Source of the DNA: Cinnamomum chago | Lineage: Eukaryota > Streptophyta > Magnoliopsida > Laurales > Lauraceae | Assembly (NCBI GenBank): GCA_038049695.1 | Contig: CP142451.1 | Coordinates: forward strand, 70,262,001 to 70,326,000 | Length of the DNA stretch: 64,000 bases | Direction: 5' to 3' | Part shown: piece by piece, positions 1-11,999 of the stretch | Numbering within the stretch: position 1 is the first letter of the stretch | Layout: each line of letters opens with the position of its first letter | Translations under genes and position numbers: made by a program | Notes under the pieces: generated by a model | Told to the model about the DNA's origin: nothing | What the model saw: only the letters and a program-made list of their open reading frames with translations | Database searches by the model: none

Positions 1-880
1 AAGAAACTTTTTCAAAGCAGAGAAGATGGAATACCTGCAGTTTCATCCTCCACGGTGGTGGTGGTGGAGAGAGAAGATGCGGTGGAAGCTGAGTTGGGCG
101 AGGATACGGGCGAAGTGGGAAGTCGAAGATGACGCTGATGAGGTAGAGAGAGAGAGAGAGACCATCACAGCTTTAGGCGTGAATTGTGAGAGAGATGAAG
201 CAGAAGTTTGATTAGGGCTTTAGTTTCGCGTCTAAATGAGGAAGAGCCCACTAGCGGGAAATTTAGATCTTTCAATGACAAGTTTGTACTTGTCACCCAA
301 AAATTTGTCTTTTGGTGACAAAATTTTTTGTCACCGAATCTCCCCTTTATTTGGCACCTTGGTTATGTTAGGAATTTTGTATTTGCAATTTGATGGATGC
401 ATTTTCACTTTAGCATCATTTGAATTTTCACACTTGCATTGTTTTAGAAAACCTTGAAATCTGGTTTTATACATGCATTGCTTTTAAGATTTGAAAAATT
501 ATTGTTTTATGCATGTTTTGTTTTTATACTTGGATGCATTGTTTTTAGAATTCAAACTCTTTTGAAATCCTAATTCTTTGTGCATTACTTTTGAGAAATC
601 ATATTGAGGATTTAGGTTTGTGCCTTGGATACATTCATCATTTTCAGAATCACTTTTGTATGCATTTATTTGTGAAAAGAGTTTTTAGAAATCAAGCTAG
701 CCTTTGGTTTTAAAGTTTCGAATCATTTTAGGTTTTTTGTGTTTCATGTTTTTAAACATCTTAGATTGATTTAAAACATGTTACCAAGCTTGATTTAGTG
801 GCCCAAAAATCCCGACAAAGAAATACCTTCAATTATGCAAAATATGGATTTTTTGGTCCCAGGGGGTCAGCTGCCTGTGT

Positions 881-1015
881 GGCCGGTCGACCGGCCCAAA
901 AGTCCCTGTCGACCGGGAACACTACAGGCAGAAATGGCCCTGAAGCACCAACGGTCAAAAATATGACCGTTGTGTGATCCCGGTCGACCGAGACCTGTTT
1001 CCAGGTCGACCGGGG
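881..1015. repeat. Two pairs of GGTCGACC palindromic words inside the Copia LTR
   Basis: Four copies of a self-complementary word built on GGTCGACC are centred at 888/889, 910/911, 985/986 and 1007/1008. They form two pairs, each with a centre-to-centre distance of exactly 22 bp. A separate inverted pair, ACGGTCAAAAATATGACCGT, lies between them at about 951-970. Confidence 0.85.
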
Positions 1016-1671
1016 ACTAGCCGTTGGACTGTTTTCTTGTATAAAGTCCATTCATTTCCCATCCTTTTTTAGGCTTGAACCATGAACTTTTGAGACCATT
1101 TTGGAGCCAAAGAAAGGGGAAGAAGTTGGAAAGGCTAGAGGGCTATTTGGAAATCAAATGCTTGAGTTTTAAAAAGGTACATCTTACTTATCATTTTGAT
1201 TTCCATTAAAATTAGAATCAATGCATGGTTAAATCTTTGTATTTTCTTTTATGCATGATTTCTAGTTTTTAAAGAGTTGTTTTGCAAACTCATTACCATC
1301 TTTGGAATACTAAGAATGGTTTGCAAACTCTCTTGACTAATTCACATGCTCTTAGATTTTAATATTCATACAACTTGTTTAGTTCATTTCTTCAAAGTTG
1401 TTTGAATCTTTTATGTGATTAGTTTTCTCTTCAATCATCATTTTATAAGCTTTGATTTTAAAATGCATCATGCATTCATTTAAGAGCTTCATTGTTGAAA
1501 TTGATTGAAGAAAAGCATTCATACACTTGTGCACAGACTTTAGCTCATTTAGTGTATGTTTGTAATTTGAATTACACTTTCATATTAGCCTATGTAGAGG
1601 CAATTCAACTGTGCTTAAATTGTATCTCTTGAAGTGTTCTTTTGTGAAGACACCTTCTTAGAGAAATCATT

Positions 1672-1848
1672 CTTTTGTAAAGGTTATTGCTTAGCCTAAG
1701 AAAAGCATCTTGTAAAGGTTATTGCTTAGCCTAAGAAAAGCATTTTGTAAAGGTTATTGCTTAGCCTAGAAAAGCACATTGAGAGGTTGTTGTTTAGCCT
1801 AGAAAAACAACATTGTAAGGATTATTGCTTAGCCTAGTAAAAAGCATA
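1672..1848. repeat. Five tandem units of about 33-36 bp in the Copia LTR
   Basis: The unit core GGTTATTGCTTAGCCTA recurs five times with drift; the last two units are the most diverged. It ends just upstream of the conserved LTR stretch near 1885. Confidence 0.85.
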
Positions 1849-2390
1849 AATAGTAGAAATCCGGTGGGGTGATTGGATCACAAACCGGTAGTGGACGTAG
1901 GCATTGAGGCCGAACCACTATAAACCTTTGTGTTGTGGTGTATGCTTGTTGTGATTCATTTTTTAGCTTCCGCATCTTGTTTGATTAATATTATCACATG
2001 TGACTAGTTTATGTTAAGAAATTAAAATTGGTCTAAATTGGTCATAGTTGTAGCACACCCTATTCACCCCCCTCCCCTCTAGGGTTAGGATCCCCAGGAC
2101 TTTCAGGTTAAAGCTTTTCCGTGACAAGCAAAAAAAAATTTTGTCACCTTCGTGTGCATTCCGTGTCAACATTGATTTTTTGTCACCAAAGGGTGTCACC
2201 AATGGTGTTTTTTGTTGTAGTGTCTCCGGAGGTTCAAACTACATGGGCCCATTACCAGGCCTGTCTTCCAATCCTTGAGGAACCTCTTCGGTCTCTTCCT
2301 CTCCCTGCTGGGCCTCCTCAAGTTGGGGAGCTGCACCTTCATCTGTGACACCAAAGATAGTATCTTAAATACAACTATTTAGCAAGTATA

Positions 2391-4572
2391 TGTTAGAAAA
2401 GGGCAGTTGCTAGGAACTATAGATGAATATGATTAAAAATCATACCTACGAGATCTCTTTGATTTGATCTCGGTCTTACAGCAACCCGAAAATCTCAAGA
2501 TATTCTACTGTATTCCTCTATGCTTGAACTCGCACCAGGGTGTGGGCCTCTTCTACGAATTCTTTTTGCTCTCCAAAACGAGATTTCTCTTGTTCTTTTT
2601 ACCTAGAGAGCAATAGCGCATATTTATAGGCTATAATAGGGATCTTAAGAAGGAAATAAGGATAGACTTCTCATGGAAACATGAAACCCTAATTCAACCC
2701 AAATTAGAATCCTAGCTCCATAAATTACAATTTAGTCCACTAAAGAATTATAATTGCACTTATGTCCTTATTCTCAAAATAATATTTCGAGCTTCTTGTT
2801 ATTAAATGCTTATTAATCTCCCCACATTAAGATTTCAGATATCCATCAATTAAATAATTACTGACATCTATATTCAATCGATATCTTTATAATTTCTTGA
2901 GACCTTATACTTAACTTATTTGATATGTCGGACACAAAGTCCACCTGCAGGGTTTGACATAATCAAAACTTAAAAGCTTCATCAAGGGGATATCATCATT
3001 CCCTATTACGGGACGTGGATTCCGTCAATAAACTAATATACACCATACACGTAGTGTAGTCATCCAATTTATTGAGATTATTGACCCATAAAAGATCTCA
3101 CTCATTCATAAATCAAAATGCCAAACACTAAATGTATGTATCTATTATTTATGTCGGGATTAAGAGAACAAGCACTCATAATAACCATTTGGATGTTAAT
3201 CATCTTATATAGTCACTATAATGACAATAAACCCAAAAACGGTCATGTTCAATATACACAAAGCGTACTAGCATAATGAGTCGAAACTATACCATTTCCC
3301 GCAGCCAAGACAAGCCTGCTGAAAATTATGCTACAATCGTACCGATGGTGTGTGCAAATCCATCTAGATTGTGAACAACAACTTATATTCTATAAGAACC
3401 GACAAATAATTCTTTCGTGTATAAGTAGAACTCTACACACCAACTTGTCTACTTTATAGAATAAAAGACACACACATGCATAATAATTAATAATGCAACC
3501 ATTTGCCCATACAAAATCTCAATTAGATGAGAAGACAAAATATACTAATAAGTGAATCAGTCAAAGACAAATACATAAAAATATGTTTTTAGTATAAATT
3601 CCCAACAATCTCCCACTTAGACTCAAAACCATGCTGACATGTATTTCAACCCCATGCCTTCCACGTGACTATCAAAGCTCTTTGTAAAAGGATCTGCCAG
3701 ATTGTCCGCCGATGCAATCTTGGTCACGATTATGTCACCCCTCTGTACGATTTCTCGTATGAGATGATAATTACGCTAGATGTGCTTACCCTTCTTATGC
3801 ATCCTAGGTTCCTTTGCATTAGCAACCGCACTGGTATTATCACAATACATTATTATAGGTAATTTTACCGAATGTACCACTTCTAGATCCATCAAGAAGT
3901 TTCTAAGCCAAACTGCCTCCTTGAAGCAGCCACATATTCGGCTTCCATGGGAGAGTTAGTGATTGCTTGACACTCCTCCAACTTATAGCTCCACCTCCCA
4001 AGGTAAATACAAATCATAAGTTTGACTTTTTGGCATCATTATCGGACTGGAAGTCCGAGTCTGTGTACCCAATGGGTATCAAACTCTCGACTTGGTAAAT
4101 CAGCATATAATTTCTAGTCCTCTTGAGGTACTTAAGTATATGCTTTACCGCAGTCCAATGTTCTCTCCCTGGATTAGACTGGTATCTGCTAACCATGCCA
4201 ACGGCTAAACAAATATTAGGTATAGTACATAGCATTGCATACATGAGGCTTCCACCGCCGAAGCATAAGGTACTTCCTTCATTTTTTCTATCTCATCAGG
4301 TGTCACAACACCAAAAACAGGAAATTGGAACGGAAAAGCGTTCCCAATCCTTGCGTTCCTAATCCGTTAAACCGTTCCAAAAAAAGGAAATTGGAACGCT
4401 TTAACGGATTAGGAACGGTTGGTACCAAATTGGAACGGAAATTGGAACGCTTTTGGAACGGTTTAACGGATTAGGAACGGAAGGATTAGGAACGCTTTTC
4501 CGTTCCAATTTCCTGTTTTTGGTGTTGTGTGTCTTAGGACACTGATCATTGGATAAAGTAATTCCATGCCTG
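2391..4572 (-). mobile_element. Copia-type fragment: one LTR plus the end of pol
   Basis: On the minus strand the LTR spans 3607 to 2391 (starts TGTTGGGAATTTATAC, ends TTTTCTAACA, 1217 bp) and is preceded by the polypurine tract AAGTGGGAGAT. The stretch at 3620-4572 is the tail of a Copia polymerase. The usual reverse transcriptase/RNase H landmark words are recognisable there, including QCPKT, CTIPNICLAVGMVSRY and DSDFQSD. The rest of the element is absent. The fragment is broken and old, and carries a 224-bp foldback element. Confidence 0.85.
4305..4528. mobile_element. 224-bp foldback MITE, TSD GTGTC
   Basis: Both ends begin ACAACACCAAAAACAGG and continue as long near-perfect inverted arms (GAAATTGGAACGGAAAAGCG). 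The interior repeats the words GGAACG, GGATTAGGAACG and TTAACGGAT in both directions. GTGTC flanks it at 4300-4304 and 4529-4533. I cannot place it in a superfamily: a 5-bp duplication is unusual for hAT, Mutator or Harbinger elements. Confidence 0.85.
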
Positions 4573-4705
4573 AAAGATGCCAAAATTAAGTAAAACTAGG
4601 CAATTTGTGCAAATCGAATAATTTATGCTTTACGAATCAAATGGAGAATTAACATACAAATCTGGCAACTACATTGAGCTCATCCTCTCTATAGAGAGCA
4701 AATCC

Positions 4706-5723
4706 ATGGTTTAAAATCACAGTATCGGTTGTGGTATCGGCCGGGACAAAAATCGATATGATATTGGTATCGGTTGCGGTTATCACTCCGTCGCGGTCGT
4801 AGCGGTGTGAATATTTTTTTAATCCAAAAAAATCACAAAAATATCCAAAAAATCCAGAATATTAGAAAATATTGGAAATTTTTTTTTTTTTCATTAGTAA
4901 CAACAATAAATCAAAATATCGGTCACTTTAAGTTATGAGTCATGTCTATGCCGCACTTCGCTGTCTTCTTCAATATTTCATATAATACAACTATTATTTT
5001 GACTCATGGTCAATTTATTAGTGTAAAATATAAGAAAATAAAGATAACATAATAATTATCTATGCACTATTAATAAGCTATTAGTATTTACTATTTAGTA
5101 TGATAAATACTCCATTTTTTTAAAAAAAGGTAGAAGATTTATAATAAAAAAACCATTTTTCTACACCCAAAATCATGTTCATAAGTAGATCTAGCATGAA
5201 AGTGTATAGATTTAAGTGAAGAACACAACACAAACCCAAAAATGACATGCCAATGATCTTTTCATTCATTTCTATACTTTATCTAAAAATAAAAAATAAA
5301 AACACATAATAGTAAAAATAAGGGAGTTAAGTTGATTTTGTCTTACTAAATAAAATGATTTCTTCAAAAAATAGTGTTGGAATTTGGAAATATGTAAGAG
5401 AATGAGCTATGGAGACATGGTTGCTCTAAGGAGATGAGGGGAGAGGAGAAGAAAATGGAAAAATAGGGAAAAAGTTACAAAAAATTAGGGTTTTTTACCA
5501 TTACTCCATCTCGGCCGATATTTTCACTCAGCTGATATTTTTAAAATATCGGTTGAGATATCTGTAATATCGGTCGAAATATCGGTTAAACTAATATTTT
5601 GACCATATTGGCCTAGATTGGCCGATATTTTGGGGATATTTTGCCTGACTCGGTATCGCAGCAAAATATCATCCCGGTATGGGCCGATACCGGTTCATAT
5701 CGGCAGCCGAGATTTTAAACCAT
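4706..5723. mobile_element. Mutator-like nonautonomous element, 1018 bp, 9-bp TSD
   Basis: The ends are the inverted repeat ATGGTTTAAAATC / GATTTTAAACCAT, and the subterminal zones are full of TATCGG and CCGATA words. GAGCAAATC is duplicated at 4696-4704 and 5724-5732. The related LTR at 42815 has only one copy of GAGCAAATC, so the empty site is visible in the window. The 9-bp duplication fits a MULE. The interior is AT-rich and has no transposase. Confidence 0.87.
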
Positions 5724-6529
5724 GAGCAAATCTAATTGGGATGTCACCAGCGTCCCGGCCAAAGGCTGACTGGCTACCCGGGTTTAGAGTTCTAGTACTC
5801 CAAAATGACTTACTGCAGTAGTCTCAATTAATAAACAAAGTATAACCTGGTCGGGTAGCACAGGGTCTAAGCTAAGTAGTGCTGACTCAATCGAATCAAA
5901 TGATAATAGAATGTGAATAAATTCCATATCATATAATTTCATAACATCATCGAATCGAATCAAATAGTAATTGTTCACATTCATATTATTTCAAGCAATC
6001 CACTTCAAATATAGTAATCGAATTAGAAGTACACCAATATATAATGCATTGATAAACCACTTGAAGTCAATGATAATAATCCACTCAATATGAAGTGCAA
6101 GGGGGATTTAAGGAATCAAGGTAATTACTGACCAACTCTAATCTATTCATTTAGAGAATCTCACCGTCCATTTCAAGGTAGTTTTAGAAGGTCAATGTAT
6201 TACTATCATGTATTTGGTGCCACGAATTGTAAGAAAATACTTTGAATTCCTAAACCAACCCCCATAGCATAGTTTAAGACCAATGAGTAAAATCTATGAG
6301 TGTTCTCAGCCTCTATGAACATTCATAGAGTTATAATTTCCATTTAGATAAATGAAGAGGTTAAGTGTTCCATTCTAAAGTTATAAAGGTCCATTTTGAA
6401 TCTTAATCACCTATTGGTTTAGGTTGTGCCACAAAATTCTCTTTAGGGAGGATTATGGAGGGTTAATATAAGTTAGGGTAAGGTAATACACCTTCTATTT
6501 GGGTCAAAAGACCCCAGCCATACATTCCA

Positions 6530-6655
6530 GGTTCGCTCAAGCGAATGCAAGTTCGCTCGAGTGAACGTCTTCCAAAGAGGTGTGGTTGCTCGAGCATACC
6601 CCTTGGTCGCTTGAGTGAGTGCCATCCAGAAAGCGAACCCTTGTTCACTCAAGCG
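6530..6655. repeat. Paired TCGCTCGAGCGA-type palindromes in the chromovirus 3' LTR
   Basis: Word centres are at 6538/6539 and 6558/6559 (20 bp apart) and at 6591/6592 and 6612/6613 (21 bp apart), with a further degenerate word at about 6645. This is the same layout as 43625-43742 in the partner LTR. Confidence 0.85.
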
Positions 6656-7758
6656 CCCACTTCAGAGTTTCAAAATTCAGGAATTTCACCCATTCTTCTC
6701 CCATTACAACTACAGTGCATAAACATGTACAAGAGTGAAGTTCATAGCATTTCTACTCCATCTAATAGTACCCATTCATCACATTCTCCTAATTCCTACT
6801 CTTATTACCATCATTATAGCCATTACCCATATAAACTCACCAAAGACTACAAAATTAGGCTGAAAGTCACTAATTCAGAATATGAATAACAGAATCAATC
6901 TTAAGAAAACAACATGCATTTCATATTAAAGCTTATACTTGCCTCAATCAAAGCTTTTCCAACCTCTAGCTCTATTAATAGCTCAAATGAGCTAAAATCC
7001 CCAATAAAAAACCCTAAGCAAGGAAACCCATAAAAAAGATGCTAATGAATATGCATGCATGATTAATTAGGAGTCGCTTGACCCCTTTTTAACTCAAAAC
7101 ATGAATATCAAGGTTTGGGTTCTTACCTATAATAAGAAATTCGAAAATGGAAGTTGTAGGGAATGATTCCTTGTCAACAATGGTAAGGCAGTGAAGAGGA
7201 AATGATGAAGAGACCCAATCTTGCTTTCAATTTCACATGCAATGAATCCTTTAGCCAAATGGAGAAGAAAGAAGAGATAATGGAAAAGAAAAACAAGAGG
7301 AAGAAATGCTCCTCTCTCTCAGACACATAAATCGTTCGACTGAAATGCATTGGGCTGAGTTTTAAGTGAAAGAGGTGTCCATTTTACAAAATAGTTCCTC
7401 TAATGTTAGATATTTACATAACGAGTCAAATGGTGGCCCACTAATTCAACAGATGATCAAATGAAGTAAAAATCTATATGAAAATCGGCGTGTTCGATGA
7501 GATACACGCGATGACGCCAAGATGATGTGCATTTGAGGTAAAATGAGCAAATCCTAATTTACATAAAAATCCTTGACTCTACTCAATCGAGCCAAATCGA
7601 GGTAAAACTACCTACCCAAGACTCAAGGTCTAACCCAAAGGCTAAAACAAGACTAATTAATCGTAAAATAACTTCATTAGACACCAAGTATAGTTAATTA
7701 AAAAAGCACAATTAATTAGTGTTAAACACCTTTAATTTGGGTTGGGTTGGCCGTAACA

Positions 7759-8206
7759 TTTCACCCCCTCTTAGGAATCATTCGGTCCTCCGAATGAACA
7801 TACATGAGCGAATAGTTCGGGATAGTGTCGTGCAACTTGCTCCTCGAGCTCCCACATGGCTTCCTCTGGTCCATGATGATCCCAAAGTAGTTTAACCCAA
7901 GGAATAGACCTTGTCCGCAACACTTGTTCCTTCTCATCAATGATATGGAGCGGACGCTCAACGTATGTTGAGTCGGGTTTGATCTGAACTTCATCGTATT
8001 GAATGACATGAGATGGATCGCGAGCGTGCTCACAAAGCATCGAAACATGGAAGACATCATGTACACCCACGAATTCTGAAGGAAGCTTGAGTCTGTAAGC
8101 TACATCGCCAATTCGGCTCTTGATTTCAAATGGTCCCACAAATCTAGGTGAAAGCTTTCCCTTTTGCCCGAACCAAATCCTGCCCTTCATCGGAGATGTC
8201 TTCAAG
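7759..8206 (-). mobile_element. Chromovirus integrase C-terminal and chromodomain region plus polypurine tract
   Basis: On the minus strand, about 145 codons (8205 to 7771) read as the end of a chromovirus integrase: a GPF/Y-type patch (RFVGPFEIKSRIGDVAYRL), then VHDVFHVSMLC, then a chromodomain-like tail (WVKLLWDHHGPEEAMWELEE). The purine-rich AAGAGGGGGTGAAA directly precedes the LTR at 7758. It belongs to the same element as 38330-44830. The element is broken. Confidence 0.85.
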
Positions 8207-8211
8207 AATAC

Positions 8212-8380
8212 CCTGTAATTTTTCTATAGACATGAGTATTGGCAATCCGAATATCAGACAGACCAGAAACTTAGTGTAAAGCCCAGGATCTCTAGTTGTT
8301 GAAATAGAATTGCCATATGCATGCACTTTTCTTCTTTCACATTTACACTATATCACACCATATTTTCTTTTCCGTTTACA
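8212..8380 (+). repeat. 5' LTR piece of element C
   Basis: It matches the end of the right-hand LTR, including AACTTAGTGTAAAGCCC/AGCTTAGTGTAAAGCCC and the shared stretch through CACTTTTCTTCTTTCAC to TTTCCGTTTACA. It looks 5'-incomplete compared with the right copy. Confidence 0.75.
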
Positions 8381-8386
8381 TATTTT

Positions 8387-8404
8387 TGGCGACTCCATTA
8401 GGGA
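8387..8404 (+). other. Primer binding site of element C
   Basis: TGGCGACTCCATTAGGGA follows the LTR end after a 6-bp spacer. TGGCGACTCC-type sites occur in Tat/Ogre elements, where I recall tRNA-Arg as the proposed primer. Confidence 0.6.
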
Positions 8405-8479
8405 TCCGGGGCTACAATTGTTAGCTAGCTCTAACACCACAGAGAAATTAGAGAGGATGAGTGTGATGAATCACCCTTT

Positions 8480-10760
8480 TCATAGGCATGATAGATAGTC
8501 GCATACCTTTAACGGCTCCCGATACCAAGCGACGGCTCGACCGATGCCCTTTGGCACCCAGGAAATTACGCCAGCCTCCAAGGGGACGTCGGCCGAGGTA
8601 TCGCAAGGGAAGGGATCAGCCGTCTGCAAAAAAAACTGATCCTAGTCATTCCCACTATCAAATGATACTTCGTCTAAGTGACTCCCTTAGGGTGAGAGCC
8701 TTGGTTGTCAGGGAGACCTCGGCCGAAGTATCACACGAGAAGGGACCACGGAGCAGGCGAGGATGCTTAAAGGCAACTGAAGATCCGTTAACCACAGCTA
8801 GAAAAGCGCCAGCACCGGCTCAAGACGCATTTACCACGACGCAAACCGTGGTGCGTGCAGTTGCAAGCGAGCAAATGCATGAACATGGTCGCGAGTCATA
8901 GGAAGCTGACTCGGACCGTCGGGAAAGCATCGACAAAGAACCTGATAGCCTGGGTTAGGATTGGAAAAGGGTTCCTAGGGTTCAACCTAAACGAAACCCT
9001 GATCGACACGGAATTAATCGGTTCACCTCAAACCTACGGGATAGGTGGGATTCAAGTGGAACCATTACCACAAGAGGTTCCAGAAGGATAACCGGTGGAG
9101 AAAAAGACACAATCACTAAGGAGGGTAGTTTCGTACAAGGACCAGGATGGTTGGACTAACACCGACCTAGAGACAAAACCACCGACGTCGAAGAAACAAA
9201 TGGCGAAGCCCGATTGACCTACAGAGGGAGGAAGTTTCGGGAGAACCACACTACCGAAACAAAATAGTAAAGAAAAAATGTCAAGTCGGGAATTCCTTGC
9301 AAGAAGCCTAGATAAAATCCTTGATATTTTAGACAAGGTGTAGTCATTCAGCATCTGATGGCCGAGGTAGACGGGAAAGACAGTCTCAAAAGCAGCCCAG
9401 GGAGGTACTAACAAGAGAAGCCTCTCCACTACCATCTACAAAGGCAAGATAATTAAATAGATAACTTAATGGCAATGCTAATGGAACTAAAAGAGAAATT
9501 GGAAAATGTTGCGAAGAAAAAGAATCTGGAGAAGGAGTCTGCTGGATCTGACGAAGGCCCCGCCAAGGAAAGGGTTTTAGAGCAAAAGCAGTGGCATCAA
9601 AAGCAGATTTAGCCCTTCTTTACTCAACAATCAAAGAATTTGAAGGCAAAAGCAGTGGCATCAAAAGCAGATTTGCAGGCGGAGGTACATAGGATTATGG
9701 CAGAAGTGGGTGGGTACCACCCCGTAAAGGGAAAACCTTACCCAGAATGGATGGAGAACGTACAGTTCCCCAAAAAGTATAGGAGGCCTGACATACCGAC
9801 CTTTGACGGGTCCGGACCAGCGATACGACATCTCTGGCACTTCTCTATGAGAACCGGAGGGTTGCTCGAAAATGACTCCTAACGGATAATGTTGTTCGCC
9901 AACACGCTAGTGGGTAATGCATTTAGATGGTTTGAAAGCCTCCCCGAGTGATCAATCCAGTCGTTTTAAGACCTCCAGGCAATCTTCACAATTCAATTCC
10001 AGGCTGAAACCCCACCTGTAACATCCAAGGTGCTGCTAGAAACACATAAGGAGAAAGATGAATCAGTCGAGGCATACCTCAACCGATGGACGAACCTTTC
10101 CATGCAGTGCCGAGAAATCAATCATAAGACGGTATTTGACATCTATGTGCGGAACCTGAGAGCCGAGTTCTAGAAATATTTCACAACTGTGAAACCCATC
10201 TCATTCACACAGATATCTGAAGTAGCCGCAAATGCAGAAGTGGTGATCAAAAGGGAGAAACAGGAAGTTGAACCCAGGAGGTTTTCGTTCCGAACCCCAG
10301 TGGCTCCTCCAAGCAAAAGGAAAGACTCCCTGACGATGGTGTCTCCCAGCACGAGAAAAGAAAGAAAGACAACCTTCAACAAGAGAGAGCAACCAGTGGA
10401 AGAAGGGGGACAAGCACCAGCCGATCCCGGAAATACGACTTTGATGATCAAGAGATTGAAGGAATCTATGAAAAGCTTTTGAATGAAGGAAAGATCCAGC
10501 CCCTCACACCTAAAAGACTAGAGGAGGTAGGACGAGTCCATGACCCTAAGTATTACAGATACCAACAGATTGTGGGCCACCCCACCAACGCCTGCGGCAC
10601 CCTGAGGAATTCCATTCAAGATCTGGCTGATAGTCGGGTCCTCACATTCAAAGAAGGAGGATTCCCACATGCTGTAAATGTCGTCTACCTTACCAAAGAC
10701 GTAATCAGTGCTAGGATCGCTCACCACATGGCAGCCATGAACTGAGAAATGCCACAGTCC
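8480..10760 (+). mobile_element. Element C gag region
   Basis: The recognisable gag core is near 9740-10160: PDIPTFDGSGPAIRHLWHF, then a stretch resembling the retrotransposon gag family (aromatic WF and SL words, NRWTNL-like helix). Upstream of it is a long charged leader. The region is broken and only the family can be supported. Confidence 0.65.
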
Positions 10761-11159
10761 CAACAAGTCTCGTGTGCTCGTTGCCATGCCAACAAAACAC
10801 GGGCCGAAGAATCATAAGAGGAGGTGTTCCATACCCGCTCGGGGAAGGACTTCGCAAAATATTATTCCAAGAATTTGAAGAAGCAAACCAGTTGGCCTTA
10901 GGACGGCGAAGAAATGGCTCCCCCACAGGATGAAGGATTCTGATACGACATTATCAACCATCTGTCTCGGGTCCCAGCAAAAGTGTTCCTATTGGACCTG
11001 ATCAAAATGAATAAAGGTGTGTGGATGTCTTCGTGGGAAACCCTATAGGAACAAAAAAGACGGGAATCGAGCCCAACAAGTGTCAACTGCTTCGCAACTC
11101 GTCTGAAAGAAATCGTCCCTATCACCTTTTATCAGAATGACATGTTGTTGGGTGATTGC

Positions 11160-11480
11160 AAGCATGGCAGACCCTTCTAGTACACAACATACATATAGGA
11201 GGCTAAGGTGTCCAGGATACAGATCGACCTAGGCTCGACCGTTAACATAGTCCCGATCCTGACAATGAACCACGTCAGTCTGGTGCCGAGGTCACTAAAG
11301 GAAACCAGCGTGAGCATTTACGAATATGATGGTCAAGGGAGCAAAGCATTGGGAGAAATCAAAATTAAATGCCAAATCAGCGACCTAGTCGCGCATCCAG
11401 ACAGTTACGTGGTCGAGGCTTGCACTACTTACAGCCTATTACTGGGAAGACCCTAGATCCATGAAAATCACGTAGTTCCA
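11160..11480 (+). mobile_element. Element C aspartic protease region
   Basis: An IDLGSTVNIVP active-site-like stretch lies near 11225, followed by the late-protease pattern YSLLLGRP near 11440. This is typical of the gypsy protease that precedes reverse transcriptase. Confidence 0.65.
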
Positions 11481-11999
11481 TCTACGCTACATCAATGCTT
11501 CAAATATGTGGATGATAACCTCACTGTCCGAAGGCAATTCGCTAACCGAAAGCCATTCCAAGGGGAGGGCTTTTACTGCTCGGACGCGATACTATATGAA
11601 GAAGAAGAGCAGACATCAAAAGGCGACCCTCTAAGAGAGCTGGAAGATGATACCGTTGTCGAACCCTGAGAAGGAATCCTATAAATTGTCGAGGGACAGA
11701 TCAAATTTATCTGCGAAACCTGATCATCACCCCTCATAGTAGGAAGCTACGCTAGAAGAAAGAGGGTAAAGGAAAGTTCACCCACGCGACAAGTGGAACC
11801 CAAAAAGAAAAGAAGGAACATAATCTACCTTTGTAATGGTAGAAATAGAAGAAACGACCCCGTCAGAAGAAAGAGAACGGGAACTGCCAACCGAGGACTG
11901 GATGGATGAGGTAAACTTAGGAAACATAGAGAACCCGCATCCAGTCCTGATAAGCAGTTGTTTGAACAATGAGGAAAGGGGTCCTACATAAGACTACTT

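Larger units (their letters stand above)
366..2105 (+). mobile_element. Solo LTR, Copia SIRE/Maximus-like, TSD GGTTA
   Basis: A 1740-bp sequence starts TGTTAGGAATTTT and ends AGGACTTTCA. It is flanked by the perfect 5-bp duplication GGTTA (361-365 and 2106-2110), so it is a complete solo LTR with no internal region. The stretch around 1885-1935 (GGTAGTGGACGTAGGC and a short run after it) resembles the SIRE/Maximus LTR type as I remember it. It sits inside the CACTA element. A shorter piece of the same LTR family lies at 13706-13994. Confidence 0.88.
1..2222. mobile_element. CACTA (En/Spm) DNA transposon, right-hand part
   Basis: The right end reads TTTTTTGTTGTAGTG at 2208-2222, the classic CACTA terminus. 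Inward of it are subterminal motifs in both orientations (TGACA/TGTCA, GTGTCACC) at 2120-2210 and again at 270-345, on either side of an inserted Copia solo LTR. The matching LTR copy at about 42470 lacks this sequence: there CTCTTCGGAGG is continuous, while here TCTCCGGAGG follows the terminus. The left end lies outside the window, so the TSD cannot be confirmed. No transposase is visible. The first 235 bp hold a purine-rich stretch with a GAGA run and a 61-codon open frame that I do not recognise. Confidence 0.75.
2223..7758 (-). mobile_element. 3' LTR of the minus-strand chromovirus, interrupted by insertions
   Basis: The segments 2223-2390, 4573-4705 and 5724-7758 align in order with the LTR at 42061-44830. 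On the minus strand the LTR starts TGTTACGG at 7758, directly after a polypurine tract. The CACTA element cuts it on the left, so its other end lies outside the window. Comparing about 200 bp from each copy by eye gives roughly 8% difference, which suggests a few million years at commonly used plant rates. It serves as a natural empty-site control for the insertions inside it. Confidence 0.87.

Noticed and set aside
26-211. 61-codon frame at the left edge
   Set aside because: Trp/Arg/Glu-rich with a GAGA run, no known domain and no splice or promoter signals.
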